Below, piece after piece: positions 22,410 to 62,127 of a DNA stretch of 64,000 bases. Every line of letters starts with the position of its first letter. Position 1 is the stretch's first letter. Position numbers and translations under genes: made by a program. Source of the stretch: Alviniconcha marisindica (Eukaryota > Mollusca > Gastropoda > Provannidae); assembly GCA_018857735.1 (NCBI GenBank), contig JABMCL010001678.1, positions 31,001-95,000 of the forward strand. Direction: 5' to 3'. Below the pieces are notes generated by a model. That model did not search any database. It had not been told where the DNA came from and was given only the letters and a program-made list of their open reading frames with translations.

Positions 22410-23515
22410 AAACTGGCTCTGCCACTCATTTCTTTTTCACTGACAACAGTGGGACAGAATCATCTGCTTTTGCAGACAACATCCAACTTCAAAAATCAAC
22501 TCCAACAAATGACGTGCAAAGCGTTACATGTGACCTGCACATGTACAGATGACAAAAGCATGGATGTGCAACAACCAACTCAATTAGGATCAAACTGAAG
22601 CCATTCTCTTCTGAACATCTTCTCTGACAAAAATGTCTGCTTACCATTGTCAATCATGGCTGGTAAACATGAAATTGTTTTCAGACAAAGTCAGGAACTT
22701 AGGGTTTATCCTTGACTCTAATCTCACAATGAAGCAACACATAATCAAAATCTGTCAAACGGCCTACTATGAACTAAAACGCATCAGCTCCATCTGTAGG
22801 TACCTCACAGAAGTTGCAGCAAAACAACTGGAAACTTCTTGTGTATTGTCCAGATTGTAATTCTCTTCTCATGTGCACTTCCAACTCTGTTATTTAACCA
22901 ATGCAGAAAGTCCAAAATACTGCTGCATGCCTTATTCTCAGAGTACTACACCATCAAAACTGCACACCTCTCCTACAGCAACTCCACTGGCTCCCAATTT
23001 CTGAATGAATAAAATACAAAACTGCTTGTTAAAGGCAATGACAGGTTCCACCCCCTCTTATCTTTCTGAGCTACTACACCTTTACAGTCCTTCCTGCTCT
23101 CTCTGCTCTTCATCAGACACATGCATGCTCAAACTCCAATGTTTCAACTGCAAAACCCATGGTTTTCACACTTTCTCATATCTGGAACAATCTCCCCCAA
23201 GACATCAGGCTACTCTCTCTTTCTTCAAAAGCAAACTCAAGACATTTCTCTTCTCAGAATATTTCAGTTAAGCAACATTGTCCTTCACCCCTATCAGTCC
23301 GTACACTGTGTGTGTGTGTGTGTCTAATCAGACAGATGGGTGTGTGTGTGTGTGCACGCACGTGCGTGCACATGTGTGTGCATCTTTTACCCTTGTTGAT
23401 GTCTACAAACTGCTAAAAACATTTTTCATCTCAATGTACATTATTTGTGTTATTTTATATACTTGTTCAGTGCTCTGAGCCGAAGGGTAGGCGCTTTACA
23501 AACTTCCATTATTAT
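22410..23515 (+). pseudogene. L2/CR1-like LINE relic, C-terminal RT and 3' UTR
   Basis: Plus-strand frames give an FADNIQL box (degenerate FADDTQL, near 22470), VRNLGFILDSNLTMKQH (22690-22745), LLQQLHWLP-type sequence near 22975, STPSYLSELLHLYSPS (about 23045-23090) and a NNLPQDIR segment near 23190. The 3' UTR ends in GCGCTTTACAAACTTCCATT followed by ATT repeats near 23515. It is the same broad family as 1650-3850 but a separate, more damaged insertion. Confidence 0.75.
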
Positions 23516-23664
23516 TAATGACATCACATAATTATAAGTCATGATCAAACAAGAAAGTGCTGAAGAACAAAAATTCAATTTAGTTTCCAGTGACCTGAAA
23601 ATTTATGAAGTTCTACAACACTGGAATGAAATGTGAAACTCAATGTAATCAAATCAAGTACATC

Positions 23665-23670
23665 TTTATT
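23665..23670 (-). promoter_or_regulatory. Candidate minus-strand poly(A) signal
   Basis: The reverse complement reads GCAATAAAGATGTACTTG. It lies about 340 bases after the stop codon of the open frame ending at 24004, in AT-rich sequence that looks like a 3' UTR. It could end the CCDC62-like transcript, although the same string can also occur in repeat tails. Confidence 0.35.
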
Positions 23671-24003
23671 GCTCATAATTATACATAACAATTTGCATAA
23701 AAATGAATAATTTCAGACACACTGGCTCAAACAAAGAAGCTACACTTACGCACATTATTTTACACTCAAAAACATGCATGCATGCGCACGAACATCCACA
23801 TTGTCACATACACAAACACAGTGCACTCAGTAGTAACTACACATTTAACACCAAGGCAACCATGCTAGACACACCAGAGCAAAAAGCAAAATTAAACCCC
23901 CAAAATAAAAGCCTGGTCCACAGTTGAAATGTTAAAAAAGCATACAATAATCCAAAGTTAGCCATTTAAATTGTTCACAATTAAAACAAACACATTCCAT
24001 AAA

Positions 24004-24230
24004 TCATGAGCAAAAGTCCAAATCACTGTCATGGTGTATTCTCTGCCTGGTTTCTCCTGTGACATCTTCCACTGGTTGTAAACATGGAGGCTTATTAGGA
24101 TGCCAAACTTGCACAAGGTTTGTTACCCTGTGTGGAAAAATACCCCTCATTGTGTGCCCAGTGATGCTGTAGCTCCCAGTGTTACTGTCAATATATGCCA
24201 CCTTTGTGTGTTTGTACTTGTACAGAATAT
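24004..24230 (-). CDS. Possible terminal coding exon (CCDC62-like gene or another gene)
   Basis: A minus-strand open frame reads KVAYIDSNTGSYSITG, then GIFPHRVTNLVQVWHPN, and ends HDSDLDFCS before a TGA at 24004. A weak acceptor (TTCTGTACAAG) in the same reading phase would let it follow the 27440 donor of the CCDC62-like gene, and a poly(A) signal lies downstream. Against it: no similarity to the vertebrate CCDC62 C-terminus was recognised, the acceptor is poor, and the sequence just upstream belongs to a dispersed repeat. The upstream boundary given is approximate. Confidence 0.3.
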
Positions 24231-24239
24231 AATACCTCA

Positions 24240-25300
24240 ACACACCAAGTTTGGTTGCAAGAAGTAACTGGGTTTTAACATCCTGTCAGCTGCACAAGGT
24301 CACGGCAGGGTGACAGTTGCAAACAAAAATCAGTTGTACAGAACATATATATATAGGACTGACAGACAATGTTTTTATATTGTCCAGACATTCATTCACA
24401 CAAATTTTTAACCTTTGCCATGACTTTGAGTCATTTGGCTGTGGGTAGAGCAATCTGATCTTGCAAAATAAAATAAAGACACTGGCTTATGATATAGTAT
24501 CAAATTAAGTTTACTTTCACAAGGATCAGTAGTCCAGAAGACAGCAGAAACAGTTACATTTGATTACATAAGCCTTCAATGCGACATGACCTTGAAGACA
24601 GCAAACCAGTCTTCTGCATGACACTTTGCCTCATAATGATTTATCACCATACCAAGTTTGGTTACAAAAGGTTTAGCAGTTGAGAAAATATGCACATGAA
24701 CTAGCATCTAACAAATCAAACAAAATTTCAACTCAACTGGATACATATTTTCTATAAAATGCAACTTTGAATCATCATAACTGTCTGATGCAGCTGCAAA
24801 CTTAAAATGTAGTAGTCACTGAAAGTGGTTTGGCCAGGTAAATCTCAATGAGCACATTCATTAAATTAAAAATGCCTGAGAAAAATGGCAACATTAAAGC
24901 TTTTGGCATTCTTAAACGCTGGGGTGGCTGGCCTAATATTGATCCTTACACTGGGTCTTATTTTTTCATCTGAATCAAACATACTGCTATTCATGCATAT
25001 GATATTAGGATTTTTTTCCCTGGGTGAAAAGAAGCAGAACAACAGACTTGATATTACTGGTTCTTGTGAAGTGCTGTTACTTCAAGACCCTTTATCATTT
25101 CCTGTGACTCCATCAAGAGTCGATGAAGCTTACTTGCTGGGGAAGAAGCACCCTGAAAAAGACAACAAAAAATCCAAGTCACTAATCAATGCTATCTCAA
25201 AACAAGGCTTCATGGTTTGGCAAGGCAAAAAGGTCACTTCAAGTGATGCAGGCCAAAAAAATTTTTTAGGATTTGAATGCTCATTGTAACCCTGACACTG
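24240..25300. repeat. Dispersed repeat family fragments
   Basis: Blocks such as ACCAAGTTTGGTTGCAA, AGCAGTTGAGAAAATATG and GACCTTGWAGACAGCAAWCCA recur here, near 25690-25830 and in several copies at 44800-45420. The 134-codon plus-strand frame at 24885-25289 lies among these fragments. It begins with hydrophobic segments but has no recognisable family and is not accepted as a gene. Confidence 0.5.
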
Positions 25301-25409
25301 AAAAGAAAAACCCAACCTTTTCACAAATGACTCTCCTCCTGATAATGATAAGCCCATGTTTTCTGACTATCCCCAAATGCATCTTCTTTTTTTCTCTCTC
25401 TCTCTCTCT

Positions 25410-25690
25410 TTAAGACAAGCCACACTAATCAACAGCACTTTATTGTGATCCTGTCTGTACATAGAACAACCACACACAGTTTCAACAAACGTACAACAAT
25501 ATACTATACCTGCCAACTTTGAAATTTACCTGCTAAACAATTTTAAGGATGTATGGTAGAACAATGCACAGCATAGTAGCACAGCTACATAAAAGAAAAA
25601 AACTTTTGCTTCTTTGTCAACATTTTCAGTTGCTTCAATGAAGTGTAGTTTTTTGGTCAGGCACTAAAGAAAGCAGAATGTATTACTAAT
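25410..25690 (+). repeat. Dispersed repeat, direct partner of 29990-30245
   Basis: It shares TATACCTGCCAACTT, GCACAGCATAGYRGCACAGC and TCAGGCACTAAAGAAAGC with 29990-30245 in the same orientation. The non-coding repeat is about 260 bp. A short (CT)n run (25391-25410) sits at its left edge. Confidence 0.7.
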
Positions 25691-25839
25691 ATTACACACA
25701 GATTGGTTGCAAAAAGTTCAGTACTTCATAAGATATGGAGCAACCCATAATTTCTAGAGGATCCTAACCCTCATTGTGATCTTGATGGCAGCAATCCAAT
25801 CTTTTTGCAAGACTTTCCAGTGACAATGCATCACCTTGT

Positions 25840-26830
25840 ATGGTTCCCAATGGTTCAGTTGTGACCAGAGAAAGAGGAAGTCACAAGTCAAGTGCAGGAA
25901 ATATAAGGACCAAAAGAATGTTTCCACCAACTCATGAAACACACGAAGCCCCATGCAGACCCATACCAATTTGCGCACAAGCACAACAGAAGCACCAAAA
26001 ATGCAACACTCACTCTTTTGCACAATGCATACACTCATCTTGAAAAAACTGGTTTATTTGTCCAAATTCTATTCATCAACTTTTCTTCTGCCTTCAACAC
26101 CATACAACCACACCTCATGGCAAGCAAACCTTTGAAACCTGACATTAACCCAAGACTGATTTTCTGGATTGTTGACTTTCTTGTCAATCATTCTCAGACA
26201 GTTCATCACCAAGCTGTACTTTTGTCTTCCTGCTCTATTTCTATTGGCTCTCCACACGTCACTGTCCTACCTCCTATTCTTTGACACACAGGCACTGACA
26301 CAACACCAATCATAAAATACTGACAATTCTGCAATAGAAATCTTTCCAACTCAGATTCTGTTTACTTTGCTGAAGTTGAAAGGTTCAGTAACTGGTTCAG
26401 GGATAATTCTCTTGACTTGAATGTAAAGAAAACAGGAAATGTTCACTGATTTCAGAAAAGCTCCAACTGTCGTTTCATACCTCTTTATTGATGGCATGAA
26501 AGTTGAAAGAGTGACTGAATACAAATATCTAGGAACAGTCTTAGAAAACAAGCTGAATTTTAACAAAAACACTGATTTTACTCACAAAAGATGTCAGCCA
26601 AAAATATTTTACCTTCAAAAGCTAAGACATCTTAATGTCAGTGCTGCTGTTTTACGTACTTCTACCAGAATTGTATTGAATCAGTTTTAACATTTTTGTT
26701 CCTGTGCTGGTTTGGTGGCTTGAATGTGAAGAGCAAAAATGTCCAGAATAAAGTGGTGAACGTGTGTGGCAGGGTTGTGGGTGAAAGACAAGAATGCTTA
26801 AGTCAGTTGTATGAATGTCGTGTAGGGTGA
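25840..26830 (+). pseudogene. Rex1/CR1-like LINE relic (RT core)
   Basis: Plus-strand frames carry an NRSTKNATLTLLHNAY segment, a FINFSSAFNTIQPHL segment (RT block with FxxAF), a PRLIFWIVDFLVN segment, then in other frames a SNWFRDNSLDLNVKKT segment, VERVTEYKYLGTVLENK and RCQPKIFYLQKLR. This order is that of Rex1-like RTs common in fish and invertebrates. The catalytic YxDD region near 26290-26330 is disrupted. Stops and frameshifts occur throughout. The piece lies downstream of the 27440 donor of the CCDC62-like gene. Confidence 0.75.
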
Positions 26831-27439
26831 TTGTGGATGACAACAGCCATGTCCTTGCTAAATATTATGAGCTTCTTCTATCTGGTAGACAACTTCATAT
26901 ACTGAAATCTAATACAGTACTGAAATCAAAACAAAGTTTTGTTCTGCAGTCAGTAACATTGCTGAACAGATAAATCCGTTCAGACGTCAGAACAGTGTGT
27001 GTGTGTGTAATTATGCAAATTACTAGTTTGTTTAATATGTAACTTTTGTATTTTCAACAACTGTTCTTTGAGTTTTAAAATATACAATAATTATGTGTTA
27101 TTGTGTACTGTGATGTGGTTAATGTTCAGCCATGTTTTAATTTCTCTGATGAGATAATAATTTTCAATTTTGAATATAATGTGACTGTTTAGCTGTTAGT
27201 TGTTTTGGTAATGGTGGGTATGGATACAGCATTTGTGAGACTCATCATGTATAAGCAGTTAATTTAAACCCTAATATAGTGACTTTAAAAAAAAGTGGCT
27301 TCAAAATGATACCTGCTATTACATTTTAAAACATCATGAACAATTATTAACAAATAATAATGTTATGGAAAACCTGGATAATCAAGAGATCTTCCCTTTT
27401 AGTCAGTCACTCACACATCATTTTCCATAATCTACTTAC
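26831..27439. other. LINE tail and intron sequence
   Basis: AT-rich sequence with the 3' remains of the preceding LINE. It ends at 27434-27439 with the reverse complement of the strong donor GTAAGT of the large CCDC62-like exon. Confidence 0.5.
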
Positions 27440-55902
<28,463 letters not shown>

Positions 55903-55940
55903 CCTCTGGTGCCCTTTGGGAAACTGGGTACACACAGCAC

Positions 55941-57590
55941 CTGAAACTAATGCAATAGTTCATTTTCTACTGGCCCACAACAGGATGGTGAGAGCTCTGC
56001 GACAGGTTGTATGATCTCTATAGTTTGTATAACCAACCATGGCAAATATGTGGGGGGAGGGGGTGGGGGAGGGGGCAGGGGGTGGCAGTGTAGGATGGTA
56101 GTTGACACTTGGAGACTAAGAGTAGAAGAATTGAAAAACAAACCATCACCAATTCAGGTACAGGGATTGAACTCTGACAACTAGATCTACACTACTTGTA
56201 GTGTTGGCAGTGTGTGTGTGTGTTTGTGTCCTTTCTTGGGGTGTTGTAATTATATACATGTGCATGTATGTAACATGATCCTATGAGTGTAGGTGTTTGT
56301 GTGCGTGCACAATCGTGTAAGTGTATGTGTGTATGTCCATCATCTGCCATGTAGCGTCCAACTTCGATAATTAAAGACTCTTGACACTTTTTGCACAAGC
56401 TGGTTTATCAAAATGCGTTTTCATATATATATGATACAATCATAATCCACCCTACTGTGATGTGGACTACAGGATCTTTAACATGTTTATAAATTTATGC
56501 TTGTCGTGATCTTTATTGCATGCACATGGAAGATTCTGGTTTATAGTCTAACCCAAATCACTTTTGCAGTCTGTACAGAATTTGTTGGAATGTGTGGTGC
56601 CAAATAAAAGCACTCACTCTCAAAAGAAAAGTAGATCTTTATATGATCGAGTTTGGTCCCATATGAATGGGTGACCAGTTACATGCTAGATTTTGTGATC
56701 ACCCCAAGAGTCAAAGTATTATGGGTTGTTGTTTTCTTCTGTGTAAGATGATGTGATTTTCATTAATTAAGTGAAGTGCTTTGAGTCACCGAATGCATTC
56801 TATAGATTCCCAGCAAAGGTGAAGATCATGTCCCCCTACCCTTGCTTTTACTGATAAGTCACAAATGGATCTCATAAATTGTCCACAGTGATCTGTTCTT
56901 TCATCTGGCAACCAACATGTTTATGGTAATTGGCGTTAATGTAACAACTTCTGTATTTTGCTTCCTTCACTGATGTGTTGTTTTCCACAGTAATCTATGC
57001 TTTGATCTGGCAACCAAAAAATTGATTGTAATTACTGCTTTTGTAATGATTTCTTTCATGTTTTGCTTCCTTCACTGATGTTTTGTTTTTCATTGAACAG
57101 AAAAAAAAGTCAGTGACCGAAGCAAGCAAACAGAGAAGAAATTGTCGCAAAAACAGTGATTATAATCAATTACTTGGCTGCTAGATTGGAGTGTAGATCA
57201 TTGCAGAGTTGTGAGATTCATTTTGTGACATAGAATCAGCCAAATCTGCAGTAAAAATGAGAGGGGCCATGATCTCCAACTTTGCCAAATTCCAAATCAT
57301 TGTGACAGTCCTGGGTGCTTTACCCAACCATTCTGAAACTCCCATAAAACAGAAAACAAAACAAACAGCAACAAAACTCCCAGCTGTAAATCATTTGTCT
57401 GAGAAATGCATAACTTATGACAAAATTGGTATTCAGCATCAAATATCAAACCCTAAAAATTGTGACAAAACAAACATCACACACTCAAAATACCACTCTG
57501 CCACAATTACATAACCCCACTAGACATGAACAAAGGTAATTTAAATTATGTGTAGCTTAGATGAGGGGAAAGGTTAATTTAAACTGCAGT
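55941..57590. other. 5' flank or 5' UTR intron of the CCDC62-like gene
   Basis: The acceptor at 55941-55943 implies that transcription starts further right, but no promoter could be identified. The stretch has a G-rich patch (56052-56090), CA/GT-rich sequence (56205-56330) and no coding. A duplicated TTTTGCTTCCTTCACTGATG lies near 56957 and 57062. Confidence 0.4.
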
Positions 57591-57654
57591 GAGAATGACC
57601 AGCAGTGGCAAGCGGGTTGGGGGGGGAGGGGTGCGTGCAGAAGCATGGTGGGCA

Positions 57655-58113
57655 TCAAGAGGAGGATCGAGTGATGGGAGGAATGCAAGGGAGGGGGGCA
57701 GGGGAGGGAGAGGAGTAAGAAGGGTAAGGAGGGAGGGGGCAGGAATGAATGAAGGTTGAAAGTGGACTCCGTGAGACTCCGCATACGGCAGCAAATATCA
57801 AGGCTAACACTGAAATCTAAATCTTGTGTTCTTGACTAACTTCCACGCCTGTTCAAATGTTTGTTTGTTTTTCCGAGTTTTGCAAAGAGTTCCCAAGTGG
57901 TATTGTCGAAGCGCTGGAGGAGGATGGACTCCATGAGAAAGCAGAGGCCGGTTGCATTGCAGCACTCAGCGCACGCAGAAGCAAATATCAAGGCTAACAC
58001 CGAAATCTAACTTTTGTGTTCTTGACTAACTTCCGTGCCTGTTCAAAAGGAGTTCTCATTTTCCGAGTTTTGCAAAGAGTTCCCAAGTGGTATTGTTGAA
58101 GTGCTGGAGGAGG
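57655..58113 (+). repeat. Tandem leader repeat of the DIRS-like element
   Basis: AGCAAATATCAAGGCTAACA and the following ~130 bases occur twice with a period of about 183 bases (near 57790 and 57972). Both copies run into TTTTGCAAAGAGTTCCCAAG. A third partial copy with GGGAGAGGAGTAAGAAGGGT lies downstream at 61364-61535, so this sequence flanks the coding part on both sides in direct orientation. Confidence 0.75.
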
Positions 58114-58871
58114 ATGTCTTTGACAATCTGCCTGCCCTCTTAAGTGCCGATCGCCAAGACACTGATGGCCAGAAGTTGAAGAAGGGCCATGTTGCCGTTG
58201 TCCATGAGGCAATAAAAACAGTGCAGCTTCAACACGGAGAAGGCCCTTTCCGTACCTCTGTATCAACTGGTCGTGGGTATATGGCGGACCCTGACCTGGC
58301 AAGACTCCTGGGGTCTCTCACCGTCACAGTGGAAGGGGCACAGGCACAACAACGCACTGCAGGTGGGTGCCATCAGATCGTCAACTTCGTGTTGTCATCC
58401 CTGTTTGCTGAGGAAGAGGTTGCACTGGGGGGTGGGGTGACGCTGAAGCTCAACCCCAAACCAAAACTGGACAAGGTGTCCCCAGCCATGTGGATTACTG
58501 CCAATAGCAGAATTATGGGGCAGGTGCTTGACGAAAGCAGCAAGAATTTTGATGTGAGGGCGTACCTGCAGTACACCGAAATGGTGGGAGAGCTGGCAGC
58601 GCGCTACACATGGCAGTCAGTGCTCCTTTTTGACGATGAGTACAGACAACAGCAGCCCAAGCAAGGCTTCCCCTGGGGGACCAACGCCCCACACCTGGGC
58701 ACTGTCATGCCGCGGGACAGTGGGCCACAGCTGGCACCACAGCAGAAGGCGACAACAGGGGGCAACGCCAACCGTAGCCATCCCATCGGCGGTCACGTGG
58801 GCTGTCACCATCAGGCCACGTCGCCTGCATCAGCCGTGGCGACAACCGTCAACAAAAGCAGCAACGCCTAG
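58035..58871 (+). CDS. DIRS-like retrotransposon ORF1-type protein
   Basis: A 278-codon intact frame. The middle contains SPAMWITANSRIM, FDVRAYLQYTEMVGEL and RYTWQSVLLFDDEYR with QGFPWGT close behind. This MxYTxMV - YTWxSVLxFDxxYR - FPWGT pattern is, from memory, characteristic of the protein encoded ahead of the RT in DIRS-like elements. The C-terminus is His/Ala/Thr-rich. The start codon lies inside the tandem leader repeat, so the true N-terminus may differ. No zinc knuckle is visible. Broken RT pieces follow in the same orientation. It is probably not a functioning host gene. Confidence 0.65.
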   Translation: MPVQKEFSFSEFCKEFPSGIVEVLEEDVFDNLPALLSADRQDTDGQKLKKGHVAVVHEAIKTVQLQHGEGPFRTSVSTGRGYMADPDLARLLGSLTVTVEGAQAQQRTAGGCHQIVNFVLSSLFAEEEVALGGGVTLKLNPKPKLDKVSPAMWITANSRIMGQVLDESSKNFDVRAYLQYTEMVGELAARYTWQSVLLFDDEYRQQQPKQGFPWGTNAPHLGTVMPRDSGPQLAPQQKATTGGNANRSHPIGGHVGCHHQATSPASAVATTVNKSSNA

Positions 58872-59189
58872 GACACAGTGCAGCAGATATGTGGCACCAA
58901 GGTAGGCCCCACCCACTGTAGCCCCTTTCCTTCCACTGATCCATTTATGTCTAGCTTCCTAGGGACTCAGCAATCAATTAGCACTAAACTTTCTAGCTGG
59001 GAAGAAGAGCTTGTGAATGACACAGACAAAGAGTTCCTTCTTGACGGCATTCACCACAGTTTCCATATTACTGATAAACATAGTGGTGGAAGTATAAAAC
59101 CAGTGCATCAACAAAATCATGCTTCTGCATATCAGCATAGTGCTCAGATCGAAAAAGAGCTTTTAGATCAAATCCAAAAATGACACTTC

Positions 59190-60135
59190 ATCAAAGCAGA
59201 CAGAAAACCAGCAGTGGTTAGCACAATGGCAGCTATTCTTAAGAAGGATGGTTCTGTTAGACTTATTCATGATGGCAGTAGGCCTATAGGCGCAGCCATG
59301 AATGACTGCTCTCAGCCTGATACCATAAAATTCCAAATGTTACAGGATGCGTCAGCTGGCTAAGTCCTTTTATCATTGTGCAAAAATAGATCTACAGGCT
59401 GCTTATCGCTCTGTTCCCAATCATTGCTGTAATGTACAGGAGTTTAGAGCTAGTAAAAGTAACTATGTAAAGCGCCTATGCTTAGTGGTTCCTTTAGTGT
59501 CTAGACCGTAATGTCCTTATTTGGTAAAGGCTTCAAGACAAAGGTACGCGTTTCCCCGCCGGGAGGGCACTTGGCATTCCACCCCCAAGCAGACCGCTTC
59601 CTTCCTTCTCTTTACTTTTACCATAGCATTATTTAGTAAAATACAGTAGTAAAAACATGATGTCCGCAGTTCTTTTATTGATTATGTTGTACGTGTAACT
59701 AACAATAGAAAGAACATAACAATTGCGATGACTAGAAAGCAACGGGTTTGCAATGGCACTTTGAGAGTGAAAATAAACCTACATTTCTTTTTGACAGTAG
59801 GGTGCCATTCGGCAGCAACAAAGGCCCATCACATTTTCATCAACTCTCAGGCAATTTGTAGGTGTATGTTGCGCAAAGGTTTTAGAAGAGTTGTAGCCTA
59901 CACTGACAAGTTCTTTATCGCAGCAGCAACTTATGAAGAGTGTAGAAAGTGGATGGACATTCTAATTAAACTCTTAAGAAAGCTAGGATTTTTGATCAGT
60001 TGGAAAAAGGTGGTGGGGCCGAGCCAACGCATCACCTTCCTGGGTGTTGAGATCGACACAACAAGCAGCACCCTGTCCTTGGGCAAGGACAAACTCCAGC
60101 AACTCCGGCAGCAGCAGCAGTGTTGTAGCATGTGA
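59190..60135 (+). pseudogene. DIRS-like reverse transcriptase, broken by an insertion
   Basis: Frames around 59230-59420 give VRLIHDGSRPIGAAMND-like sequence (in two frames), QLAKSFYHCAKIDLQAAYRSVP and then lose similarity. After about 350 bases the RT resumes with a MLRKGFRRVVAYTDKFF segment (59866-59913), LIKLLRKLGFLISWKKVVGP and ITFLGVEIDTTSSTLSL. HCAKIDLQAAYRSVP and FLGVEIDT are typical of DIRS-group RTs. The catalytic site reads YTDK at 59899-59910 instead of the usual YxDD, so the copy is dead. No tyrosine recombinase was found downstream. Confidence 0.7.
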
Positions 60136-61363
60136 TTGGCTTGCCAGTGCAGTTAAGCCAATCAGAAGCTAGCTCTCTTTATTTGTGGCAAAGCATGGCT
60201 CGCATTCAGTTAGCTTTGGTATGAGCTGTTTAAAAGGAGCATCGGAGGAAGGGGGGGGGGGGGGGAAAACAAAATAAGTTTGAAAAGCAGAAAGTTAACA
60301 GATCCCAGTCAAAAGAGAGGAAGTTTGTTCCCAAGTGCAGACGAAAGAATTTGCTTGGGGTGTTTGCAATGATGACATGGGCCACAACTATGCCAGTACT
60401 AGTGGGAATTTTAAAGCAATTTCTTCGTCTTCTCTTTCTTTTCGGGGAGGGATAGGGGAGAAGGGGGTGTCAGATCCAAAGTGTAATCAATGAGCATTTT
60501 AAAATACCTACTTGTGGCCACTAAAAGGTTTAAATTAATAATCATGTTCTGATTGGGAATGTCCGTTCAGCAAAGGGACACTACTCCGACTCGCGATCTT
60601 GTTTTACTGTGGAAATAGGGGAAACATTGGACCTTAAAAATGTTTTCTCATTCTTAAATAACAGATAATGAAGGCAGGAATAAACTAGCATAAATCTAAA
60701 TCCTTTATTAACACAGAAAAGAAAGAGATATATCTGGTGCAGGTTTAGCACAGTTCCCTGTGTTAAAAAATACCACCACTGATCCAAGCTGCCCGGGCTA
60801 TGTTGGGTCATGGCTTGGGGCATGCATGGCAGTTTGGGTCATTAATAATAATATTAACAATAATTAAAATTCAGAAATTAGAACTGTTACAGTGTTAGAA
60901 TGAAATGAACAGTAACTGCGTGTTGGCTTTCACAGAAGTCACGACACATGACAGAATGAGGCAGAGTTATGCTCAGTCATATTCTGTACTGCAATGCTGA
61001 TTCATTGCTGATACCATGAGTACTGAGACAGGTACCACTGTAGAATTTTTTGTTATTATAAGCTTGAGTACTTTACTGAATTTGATCTCTTTCAAGCATG
61101 GACCTGGCAATTAACAATGTTACAAATTTATGTAACTTTGTGGGGAAGTTGGTTTGTGTGTGTGCGTGTGTGTATCAGTCTACTTAGTACTTTTATCACA
61201 CTTTCTACCCTTCAAAATCCATTTGACAAACATATCACCTATTTTAATCAAAATGGTTGATTTTAAGAATCTGGCATGGGCAACTAGTTTTGCCACTCAG
61301 GCAAGCAGAAATTCATCTACTTGCCCTAGTGGGAAAAAAAGTTATTGTCATACCCTGGATTGA
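60136..61363. other. No gene seen
   Basis: It lies between the RT remains and the downstream repeat of the DIRS-like element. There is a poly-G run (60251-60266) and a GTGATTGGCT ... AGCCAATCAG inverted pair near 60132 and 60156, but no recombinase or RNase H coding could be recognised. Confidence 0.45.
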
Positions 61364-61535
61364 TGGGAGAAATGCAAGTGAGGGGAGCAGGTGAGGGAGA
61401 GGAGTAAGAAGGGTAAGGAAGGAGGGGGTAGGAATGAAGGCTGAAAGAGGACTCTGTGAGAAAGCAGAGGTCAGTTGCATTGCAGCACTCAGCGTGCGTG
61501 GCAGCAAATATCAAGGCTAACACTGAAATCTAAAT
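61364..61535 (+). repeat. Downstream direct repeat of the DIRS-like element
   Basis: Aligns with 57670-57830 and 57925-58010: GGGAGAGGAGTAAGAAGGGT, AGAAAGCAGAGGTCAGTTGC, then AGCAAATATCAAGGCTAACA. The same orientation and 3.5-kb spacing suggest a terminal or split direct repeat. Confidence 0.75.
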
Positions 61536-61899
61536 TTGTGTTCCCACCACCATCCCCCACCCCCAACCAGATGTCTGCTGCCTGTATAGAAGTGAAACTG
61601 GTGTTGCCTGATACTCCAGAGCATGCTGATAATTAGTCAGTAAACTATGTATGTTCAGCATATATCACATGGTATACATGTATTTGAATTAATCCTGCTA
61701 GCAAGCTGGAGGGAAAAAATAAGGGGTATCATGTGTTAAAACATTTCTGTGTGTCTTATAATTAATTATGTGCACCTGTTGGGAGAAATACACAAAATGT
61801 TTTGTATTATTGTTGATAAACATTGTTGTGTTTTGTGAAGGAACAATTGTGTTTTGTGAAGGATTAAATGCCCCCTTATTGTTCAGCCCAAACTCACTC

Positions 61900-61909
61900 A
61901 TATATATAT

Positions 61910-61954
<45 letters not shown>
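61900..61954. repeat. (TA)n microsatellite
   Basis: TA run interrupted once by AATA. Confidence 0.95.
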
Positions 61955-61957
<3 letters not shown>

Positions 61958-62127
61958 CCAAAAGGTGCTGCTTAGAAGGTGGACATTAGGGTGAAAAATA
62001 AAAGCAGAAAAGTCATTTAGCAAGTAACACCATTTAAAAGATAGTCTTTTTTATATACATTTCAGGTCTGAAAAAGATAACTTGATGAAGCGAGTCTGAG
62101 AAAAAGACATTTAAAGACGGACACCTG

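Noticed and set aside
24885..25289. 134-codon plus-strand frame with hydrophobic N-terminus
   Set aside because: It lies among fragments of a dispersed repeat, matches no known family, and has no supporting splice or poly(A) context.
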